Shown piece by piece: positions 27,418-39,441 of a stretch of 64,000 nucleotides of DNA. Position numbers and translations under genes: made by a program. How positions within the stretch are numbered: position 1 is the stretch's first letter; every line of letters begins with the position of its first letter. Origin of the DNA: Hydractinia symbiolongicarpus (lineage: Eukaryota; Cnidaria; Hydrozoa; Anthoathecata; Hydractiniidae). The stretch is taken from contig NC_079888.1 in NCBI RefSeq assembly GCF_029227915.1, forward strand, positions 14,305,001 through 14,369,000. The letters run 5' to 3'. The notes beneath the pieces were generated by a model. It had not been told where the DNA came from and searched no databases. It saw nothing but the letters and a program-made list of their open reading frames with translations.

Positions 27418-30400
27418 TTAGCAATCCGTAACTTTCGGTTGTATTGAAGATTCTTGTTCCTCTGCATTTCCATTTTCTTCATTGCTATGCTTCGCAATGA
27501 AACTTTTATGAACCACGGCATAAAGGTCTGACTCATCAACATCAAGTTTAGCATATGGTGCTTGTAGTACTTCATAAGCATTTTCATTGCTGTTCTTACC
27601 AATGTCAGTATTTTCTGTGTTATTGTTCTGGTTACCAGATTGGAATCCTGAATCCCTATTTTTCGATCTCCAAGGATCCATATCTGGATCAAGACCTTTA
27701 TTTTCCTTCGCGAACTCGCTAGAACTACCACATTCCTTCATATCGATTTGCGTTCTATCATCCTCCTTTTGTTCACCAATTTTATCTGCAAAAATCCAAT
27801 TTTCATCCGGTATATCGGTCTATAAAAACAAAGTGTTTTGGTCAATTTACCCAAATATGTAAAATACGAAATACCGAATAATAATAAGCTTTTTTTACTT
27901 CATTTTCTTTGCTTGTTTCGGCTTTGTGTCGAAATCTAAAAAAGCGAAACAATGCTTGAATCAGTTAAGGTCACCACTGAACCCGACGTTGCACACTTTT
28001 GCTAAACACTGTTGCTTTAGTATTTATCCAGACATCTTGGAATTTTTATAACATACCTGTATATGAGGAGTATAATAACGCAGGAAAGAATAATCAAGAA
28101 AATGAATGCAGAAGTCAGTACTGCAATTATTGAATATTCCCTAGACTTCCCATCTTTTTGACTCGATGTGACTGGACTTGATTGTGTTGTAATCGCTTTC
28201 TTTGTCGTGACAGGTGTTCCAGTGAATGCGAAACTGGTAGCTGTCGTCGATATTGTCACTTCATACCTTTCTGATGTGGTAGCTTTTAGATGTGAAGACA
28301 TTGTTACGGATGATCTTTTAAAAGAACGTTCAGTTGTAACAGTTTCTTTTTTTGCAATGTTTCTTTTTGTTGACGTAATGACATTATGGGAAAACTCAGG
28401 TGTTAAAGAAGTGAGAAAGAAAGGCGACAAATTTATAGATGTTTTTGTCATTGTCAGTTGCGAAGTAAGTTCTTCTTTCTTTATTCGCGAAGAAGTAGCT
28501 TCTAAAGAAGGGGTCATAGTTACGAATTCTCTTGTTGAAACCGAATCTGTTTTAACTGATTCTTTCAACGTTGCAATCATTTTAGTTGACGTAATGAGAT
28601 TATGGGAAAACTCATGTGTTGAAGAAGTGAGAAAGAAAGGCGACAAATTTATTGATGTTTTTGTCATTGTCAGTTGCGAAGTAAGTTCTTCTTTCTTTAT
28701 TCGCGAAGAAGTAGCTTCTAAAGAAGGGGTCATAGTTACGAATTCTCTTGTTGAAACCGAATCTGTTTTAACTGATTCTTTCAACGTTGCAATCATTTTA
28801 GTTGACGTAATGAGATTATGGGAAAACTCATGTGTTGAAGAAGTGAGAAAGAAAGGCGACAAATTTATTGATGTTTTTGTCATTGTCAGTTGCGAAGTAA
28901 GTTCTTCTTTCTTTATTCGCGAAGAAGTAGCTTCTAAAGAAGGGGTCATAGTTACGAATTCTCTTGTTGAAACCGAATCTATTTTAACCGATTTTTTCAA
29001 CGTTGCGGTCATTTTGGTTGACGTAATGGCATTGTCAAAAGTCCAAATTGTTGTATCATATGATGCTGAAATTTTATTAGACGGTGATAAAATGGAATCT
29101 GTTTTCGTCACATTTATTTCCATCAAGACACTACTTTTCACCGTAGCTCGCATTTTAGCTGCCGTAACACTGATATTCAGTGTCTTCTGGTGTCTTGCTG
29201 TGGTGTAAATAGGCGTTACGGGTAGTGGGGTTATAGGTGTGTTATGCGTCTTTATTGGCATAGTGGTCATCACCTTTGACGATTTCAACATTCTTGAAGT
29301 TGCATGTACTTTAGGTAGGGGTGTAAAACGTACTGACGGTAGCAGGGTTTCAGTATTTCTTATTTTGTACGAACTTTTTAATAAAACATCTGCAGAACTT
29401 TGTGATGACTGAATCTCACTTGGTGCGATATTGGTACTCGTCCCAATGTTGGAATTATTAAATAATGAAATAGTAAACGAAGGAGTTGGTAATGTTGAAT
29501 CAACGGAAACATTTTCATTATCTAATATGGAAAAGTATTATTTTCGAAACGAAATCATATTATTAGCTTAAAACAGTTGTAAAAATAAAGCAAAAGCTCT
29601 GACTACAATAACAACAACATTCACGTTATTTAACAATGCGTAGTAGTAATTGACAAGAAAGCTCAGGAAAAAGAGAATTTAAGTTAAAGAGGGTTTGCAG
29701 GAAAACTGTATCAGTTAGATTATTTCAAATTTGTTCACCTTAATTATGACTCCCACCTAGATAAACTTAGTACGGCTTAACCTGTATAAATACCCTATAA
29801 GTGACTTGAACGGATTTCTTAAGCTTTACTTACATGACACACTTCCACTGAATTTCAAAATGGCGCACATATCTTCATCATGTCGAACAGTTGACTCGAA
29901 CTTACAAGCAACTTCAATTTTTAACAATAGTCCCGGATGATGATTATGTACTATGATGGTAGCCTAGAAATATAGAGTCCTGCTTATTTAATTCTTTACT
30001 GTAGTTTATTAAAAAAAGGTTTTTTCATTGGAAATTAAAAAAGGTGAAAACATATCAACCTGAAGAGGTGAACAACTGCACAAGTTATAAACAAATAGAG
30101 ACATTTATCAGCTTACATCGTTGCCATCATTTTTAAATGTATACGTAACCATCTCTTTACTGGTCATATCCTTCCATCTCGTTTCAACAGTCGGATCTTG
30201 CATGGAGACATGTCCGCCAGCCTCTTGAAATAAAATTCCACATATTTCAGGAAAATAAAATCGCTGCAACTTGAATTCTGTAGTGTTGATGTCGGCTGGT
30301 GTGACAACTGGAATATCATCCATGTGTCCCCTTACGTATAATTTGCAACCTAAGCAAAATTAAAAGAGATTTTCTGGCATATTCTTAAATTATTGTACTC

Positions 30401-32184
30401 AGTTTTATAGTTAACCCCACTCCCCCATCCCCATGAAACAGAAAGTATATTCTTAAAAGCTGGGAACAAATTTTAGGCAGCACAATGGGGGACAAATGGA
30501 AATAAAAAATGTTGGATGACCTCATCCATTTTAAAATGACATCATCGTATATTGCGAACCCAAATACAGGCAAACACTGTTGAACGTGAACTTTGGGATT
30601 AGAAAGCCTGTTCCAGACGTGTTAGATGTATTAAACTAGCATAAGAAGCCTAAGATATGACATTGGACGTGTTGATAAAGGTACTTGAAGAATAAAAAAA
30701 ATTTTAACCGATTTTTCCCCACAACATGTAAAACCGGTAAGTCACCATGACAACAGACTTGAAGTAACACCAATTTTTTTGCTTATCAGCAGACTAAATT
30801 AAAATCAAGCTAACTAACAACGACGAAAAGTTAGCGAAATTAACACAAAGAAAGAATTGGAGGGAAGTTTAAATATATGTTGTTTATGTTATTCGCCATC
30901 CTTAAATATTTTGCCTAATATGTTGTAATAAGCCATAGCCAGACTTCAGATGGCCGAATAAAAATAAATTATACCCAAACATATAGCTACCAACCCGGTT
31001 ACTCTTTCACTTTGAACATTATTACAAAAGCTCTTAATAATACAAGGAAACGAAAGATATTAAAAGCATTCTATAAAAGAAATTTAAGCCTTCTATAAAC
31101 GATTAATTGGAACCTTTTTAGAAATGGTATAGCATGAATTCCCACAGGATTTTTTATTTTTAATTATTTTTTTAATTATTCTTAGCTGTATATAATGTAT
31201 AAGTTTTGATAGATGTTTTTAATGCTTGATGATGTACTGTTCGCAATAAATATATATAATATATTTTATGAATTTATATACTTCCATTCTTTTTAATAAA
31301 TATACTAAATTGTTTGTTAAAAAATGCTGTACTAAATAGCCTTAATAAGGTGATCAATACCTCCGAAAAGATTTTATAGTTTTCGTTGTTGCCTTAACTG
31401 GCTTGATATGCAATAATTTGTTATGTTTTTTTGTTCCAAATTTAGAAGGAAATAAAAAAGCTTGCTATCTATGTAAAAAAAGTTCAAAGCTTCTTTTACG
31501 AGAAAACTTGACTTAATATTTGTATTGCAAGGTACTTTGCAGCTGTATTTACATATCCAATATGATACCAAAGTTGATTTGACACTGTTTTTGTTGGTCA
31601 TAAATGTTTCCCTGACCTAAATTCAACTTCGTGTAAGTCACTAAAGTTGGAAATCAACAACTCATTTTTGGAGACTCTTTAAATGACAGCTTTAAAGTTT
31701 ATCATGAAACATGCAAAATCTAATAATAGTGCCTTGGTAGAGTGTCATTATGGAGTGTCATCATCATGAAATTAGTTAACTTTGAAATAAACCCACGAAA
31801 GCCTAAACTACATTACCCTCCAAAATAATCTCAAAGTATCTTCAGTTAAGAAATTATGAAAAAAATTCTATGTACCAATAACAGTATATCTGCTAAAATA
31901 CATGTGTCTTGTTTCTTTGAGCTAACAATTAATCCTTACGTAATCTGTTGACGAGTAAAGAGTATAAAATACAAAATTAAGATCTAACCTGCATCAGAAG
32001 GAGACGCAATGCATATTGGTTGTTTACTAGCACTGTAGTATGTCGATTTATCATTTGGACAGTTACAATTTCCACACAATGGACTGTTTATAAGTTGGTC
32101 ACCTGTTGATAATCGCTCTATAATTATGCAATTTAAACTTTTCAACAAGAAAAGTTGAACAAACACAACTAAGTTTAAATCCAT
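27418..32184 (-). CDS. Receptor family gene C: type I membrane protein with mucin-like repeat stalk and ITAM-like tail
   Basis: Six exons on the minus strand: 32184-31989, 30349-30117, 29963-29834, 29521-28057, 27935-27899 and 27819-27418. Phases are 1, 0, 1, 2, 0; the total is 820 residues. The leader (about 1-20) is followed by CGNCNC and another Cys in exon 1, GCKL at the exon 2 start, and HHPGLLLKIEVAC with a later C and ILKFSG in exon 3. Exon 4 encodes a very long Thr/Ser-rich stalk (about 187-645) with three tandem 72-residue repeats, then one helix (about 649-674). The 37-base exon 5 gives a basic juxtamembrane segment. Exon 6 carries YEVL (Y769), YAKL (Y776) and YAVV (Y787); the last two are spaced YxxL-x7-YxxV, close to an ITAM. 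It also holds DSGFQS (743-748), which fits the DSGxxS beta-TrCP degron form. Inferred role: heavily O-glycosylated signalling receptor. Ectodomain family unrecognised. Confidence 0.84.
28369..29016 (-). repeat. Three tandem 216-bp repeats coding for the gene C stalk
   Basis: Copies begin at 28369, 28585 and 28801, each exactly 216 bases (72 codons), so the frame is kept. The copies at 28585 and 28801 are almost identical and the outer one is more diverged, which points to a recent duplication. Each encodes a Thr/Ser/Lys-rich unit containing LEATSSRIKKEELTSQ. The long plus-strand open frame over this region is antisense to the repeats. Confidence 0.93.
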
Positions 32185-34984
32185 ATGGTAATTTATAACT
32201 CTCAAATGAGTCAGAGTCTTCCTATGTGAGATTAACATACAGAACTCACTTTATTACACTTCTCAGCTCTTTGTCAATACCTTTTGATCATGTTTTAAAA
32301 GCATGTTAAAAGTTTAAAGATGTGAAAATATAATGAACACAACATGACGTCCCTTTGCATGTTTATGAATATCACTGCGAGTCATCTCTCAAATTGGGAA
32401 CAATTTTGAATAAATATAAAAGAGAAATGTTCTTACGGATAGTTTCCTTGTTATTAATACGTATGTATGCAAAGTCGTCAAGATCGGAATTTCCGACATC
32501 TTTATTATTATAAGGTTTATACTTCCTTGATCAGTTTACTTTGTTAAAACAAATTTCATATAACTATACTACACTTCAATATTCTTAAATTGTTTGACTA
32601 CTCAAATCCTTTTATTTTATTGTTCTTATCTCGTATAAAACATTTTTTCACCTTCCTTTACATTACAGTATGAATAATTACAGTGGAACCTCCATAAAGC
32701 GGACACTTACAGGACCAAGAATTGTCTGCTGTAGAGTGGTGTCCGCTTTGGAGAGGTTGTGACTAAAAAGTTCCTAGATTTAGTTAAGGCTTGTTTTGCA
32801 CTAAGCCTACTGAAAAAAAGAGTTGATAGAGGAGAGTATGGTATAGAAGCATCTTGTAAATATTATATATCTGGCCAAAGTCGTTAGTGGATAAAAGAAG
32901 TGACCACTTTTTTACAAGAACAATCGCTGGCTGTAAATAAGGATAAAACGTAATTATAAAAAAGTATTTTTTCTTCTTTATGGAGGTCATGCCTCCAGGA
33001 CCCGAAAAAAAGTGTCCGTTTTATCGAATGTTCGCTTTATCTATTCTGTCTCTTTCTCGACAATATAGTAGACAAGAGCCGCCAGTGGCTTCTTTGGCCC
33101 CGAAGTCATCGAGAAAGCGTGGGTCTGACTTAATTTATTTTATTATTTTATTGCATTTTATTTAATACCTGATACAATAATTATAATCAAAGATTACAAG
33201 TCGTAAAATTCAACTAGGCTATTTTAATTATGAGCTCCCGCACGCTTTGTGATCCTTTCCGTTGATGAGACGACAAAGTTCTAGCGATGGCGGCGTGCTT
33301 AGTGGACGATCTAATGTATTGGTCGCCATTTTAAAGAAGGTTTGTAGGTCGTTTTTTGACCTTTTTGGGTTTTTTGTATTGTAAGTTTGTATAGTAAGAT
33401 ACAAATATTGTCACATTTTCAAGTCATGTATATATCTTAACCAAATAATTTTAAGATATTGTTTCAAATGTAGATTTTAAATGAGTATCCCAGAGAATAG
33501 CAGTAAATAGGACTATTCCTAACTAGTCTTATTTACTGCTATTTTTTGCTAGTTTCTATTTAGTTTGGTGCAAAATCTTTTTATCCTAGCTAACATTTTT
33601 TAATTTTATGTTGGAGTTGTTACACCTGAAATGCTGTATCGCTGATTTACTTGCACATAAGCGCTCAATCTGGCCTTCAACGCGTAATTACTGGTGCCTT
33701 AATTCGGCATTTCAATGCACCTTTATTTTAAATCTATTTCTGAGTACCTTAATTACTTTATGCTCAAAACGCAATAAAAACCGATGCGGGATAAATATAT
33801 GATAAGATGATCTCCCGTGGTCAAGACTGGTCTATAAAAATTTCAAAAGTAATGATATGATAAGTTCAAAATAGTTGGACCGCAGCTTTATGAAATGATT
33901 TTGTGCTACCAGGTGGACACAAAATACTAATGCAGGAATATGTACGACAGGCAATAATCTGAGGACCGAGACCTTAGAAAATATTTATTCTCCATCGCTA
34001 ATAATAGCGCACGCCCCCTTTTTGCTGAAGTCTTCATTATTTTCATGTTATTCACAGTTACTTCTAAAACAGGAACATAGAAGTAAGAATATCTTGCACC
34101 GATTGCACTAAATTCCAGTACGTTTTCAGGAAATTTGGAATGCTTTTTTCTAAAAAAAGTCCCTCCACCCTTTTTCTGAAAGCAAATTTACTTCGTACTT
34201 GCTGGCTGTACAATGCAAGCGTTATGAATTTCTTTTAAAGCAAACTTAAGAAGGTAGTTCTAAACACAAAGCCAAACTAGCTGCATAAGGTATATAAATT
34301 TTACCGGTTGTTCTAGTAACTTGTTAGATAATGCGTAGCAGACATTAATTTATTTTTCTTGTTTTTCTACTATTTTTCACAACCTTGTTCCCAGGGAATT
34401 ATACCTTCCTGATGAATTTAATAGCGGAGAAAATACCCTGGCACAGGTTATTCCCATTATCGCTAATAACTTATGATAATTATGCCCGAAAAAATGATTT
34501 ATGAACGGTAATTGTCCTGTAAAATTTATTTCTGACCTGTGCGGGAGTTTTTTTTAAAATAAGAATGCAACAAATATGGTACTCATTTTATTTTGTGGAG
34601 TGGATAAAAAGGTTAGCCAAAGTCTTGCATCACTTTAGGGAGGCTTATTCGAGACATTTGTTAGAAAAAGGTTACATTTTTTGGTTCTATATGATATAGC
34701 CAAATTTATCTAGATAGTTAAATTGACAACCATATTTTAGCTGTTTCTCTTTCCCTGCATAACTTGTAGCTAGCTAACTAGTAGTCAAATATATGGATGT
34801 TTTTTAATCATTGGGTACTCAACCCAATGATGAAAGTCAATGTTTGAGTCTATTTTAATAAAGATTTTGGTGACAAATCTTATGTGGCCTAATAAAATTA
34901 TCCATTCCATTTCAAAAAACATTTTGTTGCTAAAAAGCATAAATATGTATGTAAACATAATGTACGGAGACATTTTGCAGATCC
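32185..34984. other. Intergenic region with a MITE-like element
   Basis: No gene is recognised. A MITE-like element lies at 32681-33046. A 33-codon minus-strand frame starting near 33330 (MATNTLDRPLSTPPSLELCR...) is less AT-rich than its surroundings but has no support as a gene. The sequence near 34380 (ACCTTGTTCCCAGGG) resembles a motif at 56585-56605 that probably belongs to a dispersed repeat. Confidence 0.45.
32681..33046. mobile_element. MITE-like non-autonomous DNA element
   Basis: The left end, CAGTGGAACCTCCATAAAGC followed by GGACAC, recurs in inverted and partly degraded form inside (GTGTCCGCTTTGGAGAGG near 32740) and at the right (GTGTCCGTTTTATCG near 33012). CAGTGGAACCTC-type ends are typical of pogo/Tigger-like elements. 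No transposase frame. The right border is approximate. Confidence 0.5.
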
Positions 34985-35278
34985 TTAGACGTCCTACGGG
35001 TGTCTAGGACGTCCTACAACCTCTAGGACGTCCTAAAAGTCTCTAGGGCGTCCTAAAAGTCTCTAGGACGTCCTAAATAACTCTAGGACGTCGTGCAGAT
35101 CTCTAGGACGTCCTAGAAGCCCGTAGGACGTCTTAGATATACTTAGGACGTCTTAGAAACCCTCAGGACGTCCTAGAACCTCGTAGGACGTCTTAGATAT
35201 TCCTAGAACGTCCTAGAGAACCTGTAGGACGACGTACTAGAAGTTTGTAGGACGTCCTAGAAATTAGCAGGACGTTAT
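34985..35278. repeat. Minisatellite of about 15 units built on the palindrome TAGGACGTCCTA
   Basis: About 15 units of roughly 20 bases. Each carries GGACGTCCTA or a near variant, separated by 8-10 variable bases often containing TCTA or CTCT. The core TAGGACGTCCTA is a perfect 12-base palindrome. Variation between units is mostly C/T changes in the core and free spacer sequence. Confidence 0.9.
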
Positions 35279-36491
35279 AAAGAAACCGCAAAACTAGTGG
35301 TGCGATTTTTGGCAGATATGACGCTCCGTAATAATGAACTTATTTGATACTAACCAGGCTCATGGATTATACATTAAGTGTAGCACTAGAACGCAAACTG
35401 TATTGCGCTTTTCTGGTAGATCATTATTGCTTGTTCAATGATGAAAGGTCGCACAAATTTGTCACAGGAATTAAACCTGGGGAACCCAGCATTGTATGCT
35501 AAGTGTAGGACCTACAAATAAATTGGCATGTGCCCTTTTCTTTTCAACAAAAGTTTATGACAGTAATTTACAAAAATGCTTTTATTCATCATTCGGCACA
35601 CGTAACTATCATGCTGGAATGTGAATAGTAGTGCATTATAATTTTGAGTGCAAATACTCAATATTTTATGGCATTTGATATCTTAATTAAGCAGATAAAT
35701 AAGAGGCTGGTATAAAAAGAAAATTGATTTAACCAATTGTCCTAAGTCCACATCCTTTTTTCGTAAAAAAAACACACTAACTTAAGTAAAAAAGAGTTCT
35801 ACTGACTTTAAATTTATCATGAAGTGTTTTTAAATCAATGTAAATGAATTAACATAAAGAGTAATTTTGTGTTAACTGTATATAGCTACTCTCTTGATTT
35901 CAGAATTTGAGCAATTTAAAAAAGGTCGATAGAGCTTTGTAACAAAAATTTAAATCTAGACCAAATAAGGACCAACAAGAATAACATTTTAGGCCAGCAA
36001 TTGATTATGCTCCTCTGTAGCATTTTCAGAATTAATACCCTGTCTTGCAAAATTCCTAAAAATTAATCTGCAAAAAGGGTGTCTTTGTTGCAGTTTGATT
36101 AAGGGCAACCTTTGAACATTTTCATTCTAAAACTGACAGAATAGAAGCTTTAATACTCCATGTAATTTAGCACTACAACTAGATGCAACCTGTCCTTTGT
36201 TTTTATTTTAAAAATAGGGAAAATTGTTATACATATTGATGGAAACACTTGTGAGTTGCAGCTAAACTACCCAACTCTTCCGATCAAAATTGCAACGTGT
36301 TCTCAAACAAATCACCCACCTGATAAAATAATAGCCATGGAATAGCTATGTCGTTTATTAATATATGGTAAAGGAGCAGTCTCAGGATATAACTTAAGCA
36401 CAGCTATAGCTAGCTACAGCTCATTAATTCTAACGGCAACAAACTTTCAGTACCTTTCCCAAATTAAAGGTCTGACAACAATATTAAACAA
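35279..36491. other. Intergenic, nothing recognised
   Basis: AT-rich sequence without a convincing open frame, repeat or RNA gene. Confidence 0.5.
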
Positions 36492-37560
36492 CTAGTCGAT
36501 AAGGCCCGTGGAAAAATCCACTTAGGCAGGATAACAGAGAAAAACAACCGTCATTTGAATTTTGATGACGTCAGTAGAGACATGCCAGAACACAAAATGT
36601 TTTTTTTCAGAAATGTGTATGCCTGTTACCTTCATCGTATAGATCTTGAAACGCTGAGCAAGAAAATGTATAAGATCATGTACTTTTGATAAACGGTTGC
36701 AGAGATATTAGGGTTTACAGGTTTTTTGATGACGCCATCTACCCGTCCATTCCGAAACGGATTCGGGGACCCAGGTTTGGGAAAATCACCCAAATTGGTC
36801 CTAGGTGATCCCTAGTTACCCACGCGGTGAAAAATCATTGACGTCACCACCTCGTTTCTAAGTTATTTGGCCTTGAAGTATTAGGTGCACTGTAATGGCT
36901 TCATTAATTTAATATAGGATATTGACGTTAAAGTAGTGTTATTGACGTCGCGCCGTCAAGTCAGAAAATTTAGCATATTAGACATGCATTTTTCGGCAAC
37001 ATCAAAGGAAAATGAACACATCCACTTTGCCTGTCACAGACACACAGACAGACACACTTAGTCTATTGTTATATAGACTAGTCGATAAGGCCCGTGGAAA
37101 AATCCACTTAGGCAGGATAACAGAGAAAAACAACCGTCATTTAAATTTTGCAGACATCAGCAGAGACCTGTGAAAACCCAAAAAAAATTTTCAGAAATAT
37201 GTATACCTGTTGCCTTCATCGTATAGATCTTGAAACGCTGATCAAGAAAATGTATAGGATCGTGTACTTTTGACAAATGGATGCAGAGATATTAGGGTGT
37301 AAAAGTTTTTGATGATGTCAGTAACCCGTCCATTCCGAAACGGATTCGGTGACCCAGGTTTGGAAAACTTACCCAAATTGGTCTCAGGTAGTCCCTAGTT
37401 ACCCACGCAGGAGATGACGTCAGTTAATTCCACCCGTTTCCAAGTTATTTAGCCTTAAATTTAAAAGTGCAATGCAATGGCTTCACTAATCTTAATATAC
37501 TTTCCTTTGACGTCAATATTGCTTTAACGTTAAAGTTTGCTAATTTATGGCGTATTATTA
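36492..37560. repeat. Direct tandem pair of a dispersed repeat (about 586-bp period)
   Basis: The string CTAGTCGATAAGGCCCGTGG begins near 36492 and again near 37078. Each is followed by the same order of blocks, including ATCCACTTAGGCAGGATAAC, GTATAGATCTTGAAACGCTG, CCCGTCCATTCCGAAACGG and CCCTAGTTACCCACGC. The copies differ by scattered substitutions and indels. There is no coding frame. This looks like two adjacent copies of an interspersed element; the class (SINE, MITE or Helitron-derived) could not be decided. Confidence 0.8.
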
Positions 37561-37996
37561 TAGAGATTAAGCTGAGACGAAAAATGGAATAAAGTCAATA
37601 ATATTATGAAAATTTTGTTTTCATTTAGAAAAAAGTTATAGGGGGCACAAGACCTTGTGGACGAGGTTGCATTTTCCAATATAATATGTAGTTCTAATGT
37701 ATCGCAGTGTGTTTTTGCACTTGCTTCATTTGCATTTATCTCCTGACTTGCTTTTTCTTGCTTTTGAGGAGATGCTGTTTCATTATTGATTTTACAGTAT
37801 TCGTTATTATTAATAACTTTTGAATGGTTATTCTTTGAGAATGCATTTACTTTCTACTCACTTTGGATCTTATTGTTGTTGTTCTTTCTCCTCATACTCT
37901 ATCAAACTACATCTTGACAATTGAAATCTGCTTGAGGTTAGGTAGTTTTATTGTTTACATTATTTCAATTTTCTGTGTTAGTTGAATCTCGAGCAT

Positions 37997-39441
37997 TTAT
38001 ATTTCTTCATAAATTTTTATTGATGTCATATTGTCTGTTTTTGGGGTGCTTGTATCTTCCTCAGTAATGTCTTGAGTTGGAAATGGAGCAGGTAGTTCTC
38101 CCCTGAAGTAAAAAAAAAGTTATAAGTTATTCTCTTGATTCAAATAAATTATTAAATAACTTTTCCGTCATAATAGAGATTTATGTCGTAATAAAGATTA
38201 TGACTCACAACAAAACCGAAAAGTGTTGTTTCATTATTGTATCTTTTAAACACTTTGTTACCAAAAGTTACGTAAGTAACTGAAGCCTTTCTGAGAAAAC
38301 TGAAATCAAAAGGATACCTGTCTAAGTATTTGTGGTCGTGAATAAAAAGGAAAAGACCTGCGTTCCATATGCAACACGGTCACTTTTTAGCATTAAATTA
38401 CCAGGCATCAATTAAGAAAGTTGATTTTTTTCTGCAAAGTTTGTTTTTGCTGAATTAACATCATTACTTATTTAAAAACACATTGTTTTTTTCTGTGTTT
38501 TAAATGTGTAGGCTAATTGCATAAAACAGTTCCTTAAAAAGCCATGCAATTTTATACACCACCACTTCTCAACATATCGACAAATTTATACATTCATCAC
38601 TCACGTTTTGTTAATCGCTGCATATTCTGGTAACGTGTTCTGCTTTTTATCTGGAGGTAAATAATAAATATTTCCATTGCGTATTGTTTTGATATTATCA
38701 TCTGTATCTTCCATTGTATGTAGTATTGATGTGTTATAATATGTCCTCGAACTGGCTTCATTTTTATCTAATCTGTTGAATATATCTGGCTCAGCATATG
38801 TTCGTTCGGGTTTTATAGGTGCTGACATATTTCTACTGTCTATTGTTTCTTTGTTACATGTTTTCTCATAGTGGGATGGTTTTGAACATACCTTTATACC
38901 CATGTCATTTTTTATATTCCTATGTTCATATATACCGTCATCCCTTTCGAAATTAGCAGTCTTTCCTGCTGCATTATTTCTATCTTTAGTCTCTTTACCT
39001 TCACGACGGTTTGACTCTTGTACTTCTGGAACGTTTATCCGTTCAGAAGATGTGCTATGTGTTATAAGCTCCGTAAGTTGTGAAGATGATAATGCGGCAA
39101 GTTTTTTCCTGTAGCGAAAAATACAGTTAACATTATATACAAGAAGTATAAACTAAGACTTTATATCTCTTTGGCTAAATGATTTATAGCTTGTTATGTA
39201 TTTTAAAGGATGATTCGCACATTAAAAAGAGATAGTCCAAGAACATCAGGAAACTTTAGAAAATGTGCGTTCAATAAATAGCTAAAAGATTTCTGTTAAG
39301 AAAGATTTTTTGATTTTCAAAAATAACTAATAAGAAAATTATAAAATTTTACCTTATTTTGATAATCAAGGCCACAACAATAATCAATAAAACCACGGAA
39401 ATTGCGCCTGCTGAGCACACTATGATAATAACAGTCGCCAT
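37997..39441 (-). CDS. Gene D: single-pass membrane protein with long tyrosine-rich tail ending in YEEI (adaptor-like, or 5'-truncated receptor)
   Basis: Three exons on the minus strand: 39441-39353, 39108-38605 and 38102-37997, phases 2 and 2, giving 232 residues. The frame opens with a membrane helix (about 2-28) and a basic stop (KIRKK). The phase-2 junction after the helix is the one seen in genes A-C, so D is probably related. The tail (about 30-232) has Tyr in YEHR (90), YEKT (110), YAEP (134), YYNT (153/154, a YxN motif), YYLP (178/179), YAAI (192) and a terminal YEEI (229-232), the classic Src-type SH2 ligand. No ectodomain exons were found to the right; an in-frame TAA precedes the exon by about 50 bases and the only possible acceptor is poor. 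It may be a LAT/PAG-style transmembrane adaptor, a receptor that lost its 5' exons, or a gene whose upstream exons I missed. AATAAA occurs near 37947-37952 on the minus strand. Confidence 0.65.

Noticed and set aside
28168-29208. 346-codon open frame on the plus strand
   Set aside because: It is antisense to the gene C stalk repeats; it is open because the repeats are, while the minus strand has signal peptide, splice sites and phases matching paralogues.
6498-32184. Direct assignment of genes A-C to the Hydractinia Alr allorecognition family
   Set aside because: The organisation is reminiscent, but no Ig-type Cys/Trp/DxYxC pattern was visible and no sequence comparison could be run, so homology is not claimed.
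34985-35278. CRISPR-like spaced repeats
   Set aside because: Units of about 20 bases with very short variable spacers in a eukaryotic intron-bearing genome and no cas genes; this is a minisatellite.
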